Below are positions 5,879-6,820 of a stretch of DNA of 6,820 bases, in pieces. The stretch is from SICB01 sp037132395 (lineage in GTDB: Bacteria; Patescibacteriota; Saccharimonadia; CAILAD01; BJGX01), in assembly GCA_037132395.1 (NCBI GenBank), contig JBAXPC010000033.1, positions 1 to 6,820 on the forward strand, given 5' to 3'. Position 1 is the stretch's first letter; the number at the start of each line of letters is the position of its first letter. Under the pieces are notes generated by a model that did no database searches, was not told the origin of the DNA, and saw only the letters and a list, made by a program, of their open reading frames with translations. The position numbers and the translations under genes are program-made.

Positions 5879-6336
5879 AGTAGCTTACCTTTTTCGAGTT
5901 GGGCTATCTCTTCGATTCGACGCTTATGCCTGGCTAAGCCAGAAAAGGCCGTGTTGAGCCAAACCGACACAAAATTGAAAATTTCTTTATCGGAAAGCTC
6001 TTTGGCTGATAAGCTCAATATATTACTGTCATTATCTTGGCGAGAGAGTCTTGCTAGGCTCTCGGTAGTTGCCGATACGGCCCGGATGCCCTTTATTTTA
6101 TTGGCGGCAATGGCCATGCCTTCGCCACTCTTACAGACCAATATACCCATCGAGTTGTGGTTTTCGCTGACAGCCAAACCAACCTTACTGGCATACACCG
6201 GGTAGTCGTCGTTTATATCGAGTATGTAGGGTCCCATGTCATAAACTTCATTATACTTTTTACCCTCTTCGAGCTTCTTAATAAGCTCATTCTTTTTAGA
6301 GAAGCCGGCATGGTCAGATGATACAAATATCTTCAT
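5875..6336 (-). CDS. rpiB: Ribose-5-phosphate isomerase B
   Basis: Interconverts ribose-5-phosphate and ribulose-5-phosphate in the non-oxidative pentose phosphate pathway. Numbered from ATG 6334-6336, the 153-residue protein shows SSDHAGF (6-12), DYPVYA (44-49), GILVCKSGEGMAIAANK (64-80) with the catalytic-type Cys68, IRAVSA (84-89), and the C-terminal RHKRRIEEI that contacts the phosphate in the family. Length is typical (about 150). I chose this start because family members begin M-K-I-x-x-x-S/C-D-H. An upstream in-frame ATG at 6373-6375 would add 13 residues that overlap the GAPDH tail and look unrelated. The start comes one base after the GAPDH stop (TAATATG), without a good Shine-Dalgarno, so it is probably coupled. 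Oddity: the conserved SRxHND His that opens the sugar ring (His99 in E. coli) is Asp101 here. Allose-6-phosphate isomerase is a remote alternative. Confidence 0.88.
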   Translation of the reverse strand: MKIFVSSDHAGFSKKNELIKKLEEGKKYNEVYDMGPYILDINDDYPVYASKVGLAVSENHNSMGILVCKSGEGMAIAANKIKGIRAVSATTESLARLSRQDNDSNILSLSAKELSDKEIFNFVSVWLNTAFSGLARHKRRIEEIAQLEKGKLL

Positions 6337-6337
6337 A

Positions 6338-6820
6338 TTACTTAGTGGTTTTACCTGCCTTTTCAACCATCTCAACTAGTCTGTTGGAGTATCCCCATTC
6401 GTTATCATACCAAGCGACAACCTTGACCAGGTTTCCACCCACAACCTGAGTAAGGTTTAGATCGACCGTTGCAGAGTGTGGGTCACCAATAAAATCACTA
6501 GATACCAACTCTTCTGAGGTACAGGCCAAAATGTGTTTCATTTGGCTCGATTCGGAAGCGTTTTTGATAGCAGCATTAACCTCTTCAACGGTGGTATCCT
6601 TTTTGGTTAAAATTGTAAAGTCAGAAAGAGATACTACTGGCACCGGAACCCTAACGCTTAAGCCTAAGAAATTGCCTTTTAGGCTGGGGATAATTTTAGT
6701 TGCTGCGACCGTGGCATTGGTGGTGGTGGGTACGATATTCTCGGCTGCGTTACGTCCTTCGCGCAAATCCTTACTTGGAGAATCCTGCAAAGATTGGGAT
6801 GCAGTATAAGCATGCACGGT
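6338..6820 (-). CDS. gap: Glyceraldehyde-3-phosphate dehydrogenase, C-terminal half (5' end outside window)
   Basis: The frame is open to the right edge, and 160 residues are visible, about half of a usual 330-340 residue GAPDH. It begins at TVHAYT, whose His (visible residue 3) corresponds to the catalytic base His177 region of E. coli GapA; the nucleophilic Cys lies outside the window. Further landmarks are KDLREGRNAAENIVPTT (18-34), RVPVPVVSLSDFT (57-69), VSSDFIGDP (106-114) and the closing WYDNEWGYSNR (137-147). The enzyme oxidises glyceraldehyde-3-phosphate with phosphate and NAD(P)+; cofactor preference cannot be judged because the N-terminal nucleotide domain is missing. The phosphate-loop TSTGAA is TTTNAT here. 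It heads the visible part of the operon and ends one base before rpiB. A GTG at 6815-6817 is internal, not a start. Confidence 0.95.
   Translation of the reverse strand, partial: TVHAYTASQSLQDSPSKDLREGRNAAENIVPTTTNATVAATKIIPSLKGNFLGLSVRVPVPVVSLSDFTILTKKDTTVEEVNAAIKNASESSQMKHILACTSEELVSSDFIGDPHSATVDLNLTQVVGGNLVKVVAWYDNEWGYSNRLVEMVEKAGKTTK

Larger units (their letters stand above)
212..6820 (-). other. Single overlapping operon: gap-rpiB-rpe-tktN-tktC-pfkB-like-pfkB-trxB-grx
   Basis: Nine consecutive genes are on one strand. The junctions are TAATATG (gap/rpiB), ATGA (rpiB/rpe), ATGA (rpe/tktN), an 8-base overlap (tktN/tktC), ATGA (tktC/pfkB-like), TAAGTTG (pfkB-like/pfkB), ATGA (pfkB/trxB) and a 37-base gap (trxB/grx). 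No promoter or hairpin-plus-T-run was seen between them. Four exact ATGA junctions point to translational coupling. The promoter must lie to the right of the window. No clear terminator follows the last gene, so the transcript may read into the next unit or end by another mechanism. Confidence 0.8.

Noticed and set aside
6337..6375. 13-residue N-terminal extension of RpiB from an upstream ATG
   Set aside because: The added residues are an out-of-frame reading of the GAPDH tail, and RpiB proteins normally begin at the M-K-I-F strand, so the start at 6336 is preferred.
6531..6809. 92-codon plus-strand frame opposite GAPDH with a hydrophobic stretch
   Set aside because: Antisense to conserved GAPDH residues. 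The hydrophobic look comes from the complement of the GAPDH codons, and no independent start signals were found.
1..6820. Alternative genetic code with TGA as glycine
   Set aside because: TGA acts as stop at several ATGA junctions where the proteins end at the expected family length, so the standard bacterial code fits.

Overview
The window is a tightly packed block of central carbon and redox genes, all read on the minus strand (right to left). It looks like a small-genome bacterium, and my best guess is the Candidate Phyla Radiation / Patescibacteria (for example Saccharibacteria-like). The reasons are the transketolase split into two genes, a short divergent Rpe and RpiB, PfkB-type kinases in place of a recognisable PfkA, and almost no intergenic DNA. 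TGA is used as a stop in several ATGA stop/start overlaps, so the TGA=Gly code of Gracilibacteria/Absconditabacteria is excluded. The lineage is inferred from gene style, not from a marker gene.

Layout in transcription order: the C-terminal half of glyceraldehyde-3-phosphate dehydrogenase (6338-6820, open at the window edge); ribose-5-phosphate isomerase B (5875-6336); a ribulose-phosphate 3-epimerase-like protein (5249-5878); transketolase N-terminal subunit (4371-5252) and C-terminal subunit (3395-4378); a degenerate PfkB-fold protein (2436-3398); an intact-looking PfkB sugar kinase (1421-2434); an AhpF-like/thioredoxin-reductase-like flavoprotein (495-1424); and a glutaredoxin-family protein (212-457). 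Neighbouring genes overlap by 4 or 8 nt or are separated by 1 nt, except for a 37-nt gap before the glutaredoxin gene. This indicates one polycistronic, translationally coupled unit whose promoter lies beyond the right edge. At the left edge, a good sigma70-type promoter (185-190 and 163-168) starts a new transcript that encodes the first 41 residues of a membrane-anchored protein (1-123).

Functionally the block combines lower glycolysis (GAPDH, which makes NADH), the non-oxidative pentose phosphate interconversions (RpiB, Rpe, two-subunit transketolase) and probable sugar phosphorylation (PfkB). It ends with a disulfide-reducing pair. The flavoprotein lacks the NADPH-type HRR motif and resembles the NADH-using C-terminal part of AhpF. 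With the neighbouring glutaredoxin it recalls the two-protein Cp34/Cp9 peroxiredoxin-reducing system of Clostridium pasteurianum. The working hypothesis is a module in which glycolytic NADH, not NADPH from an oxidative pentose pathway, feeds thiol reduction.

Several enzymes carry substitutions at normally conserved active-site positions: Rpe His to Gln, RpiB His to Asp, and loss of most catalytic motifs in one of the two PfkB proteins. No tRNA, rRNA, CRISPR array, insertion sequence or clear rho-independent terminator was seen, and there is no gene-free stretch longer than 300 bases.
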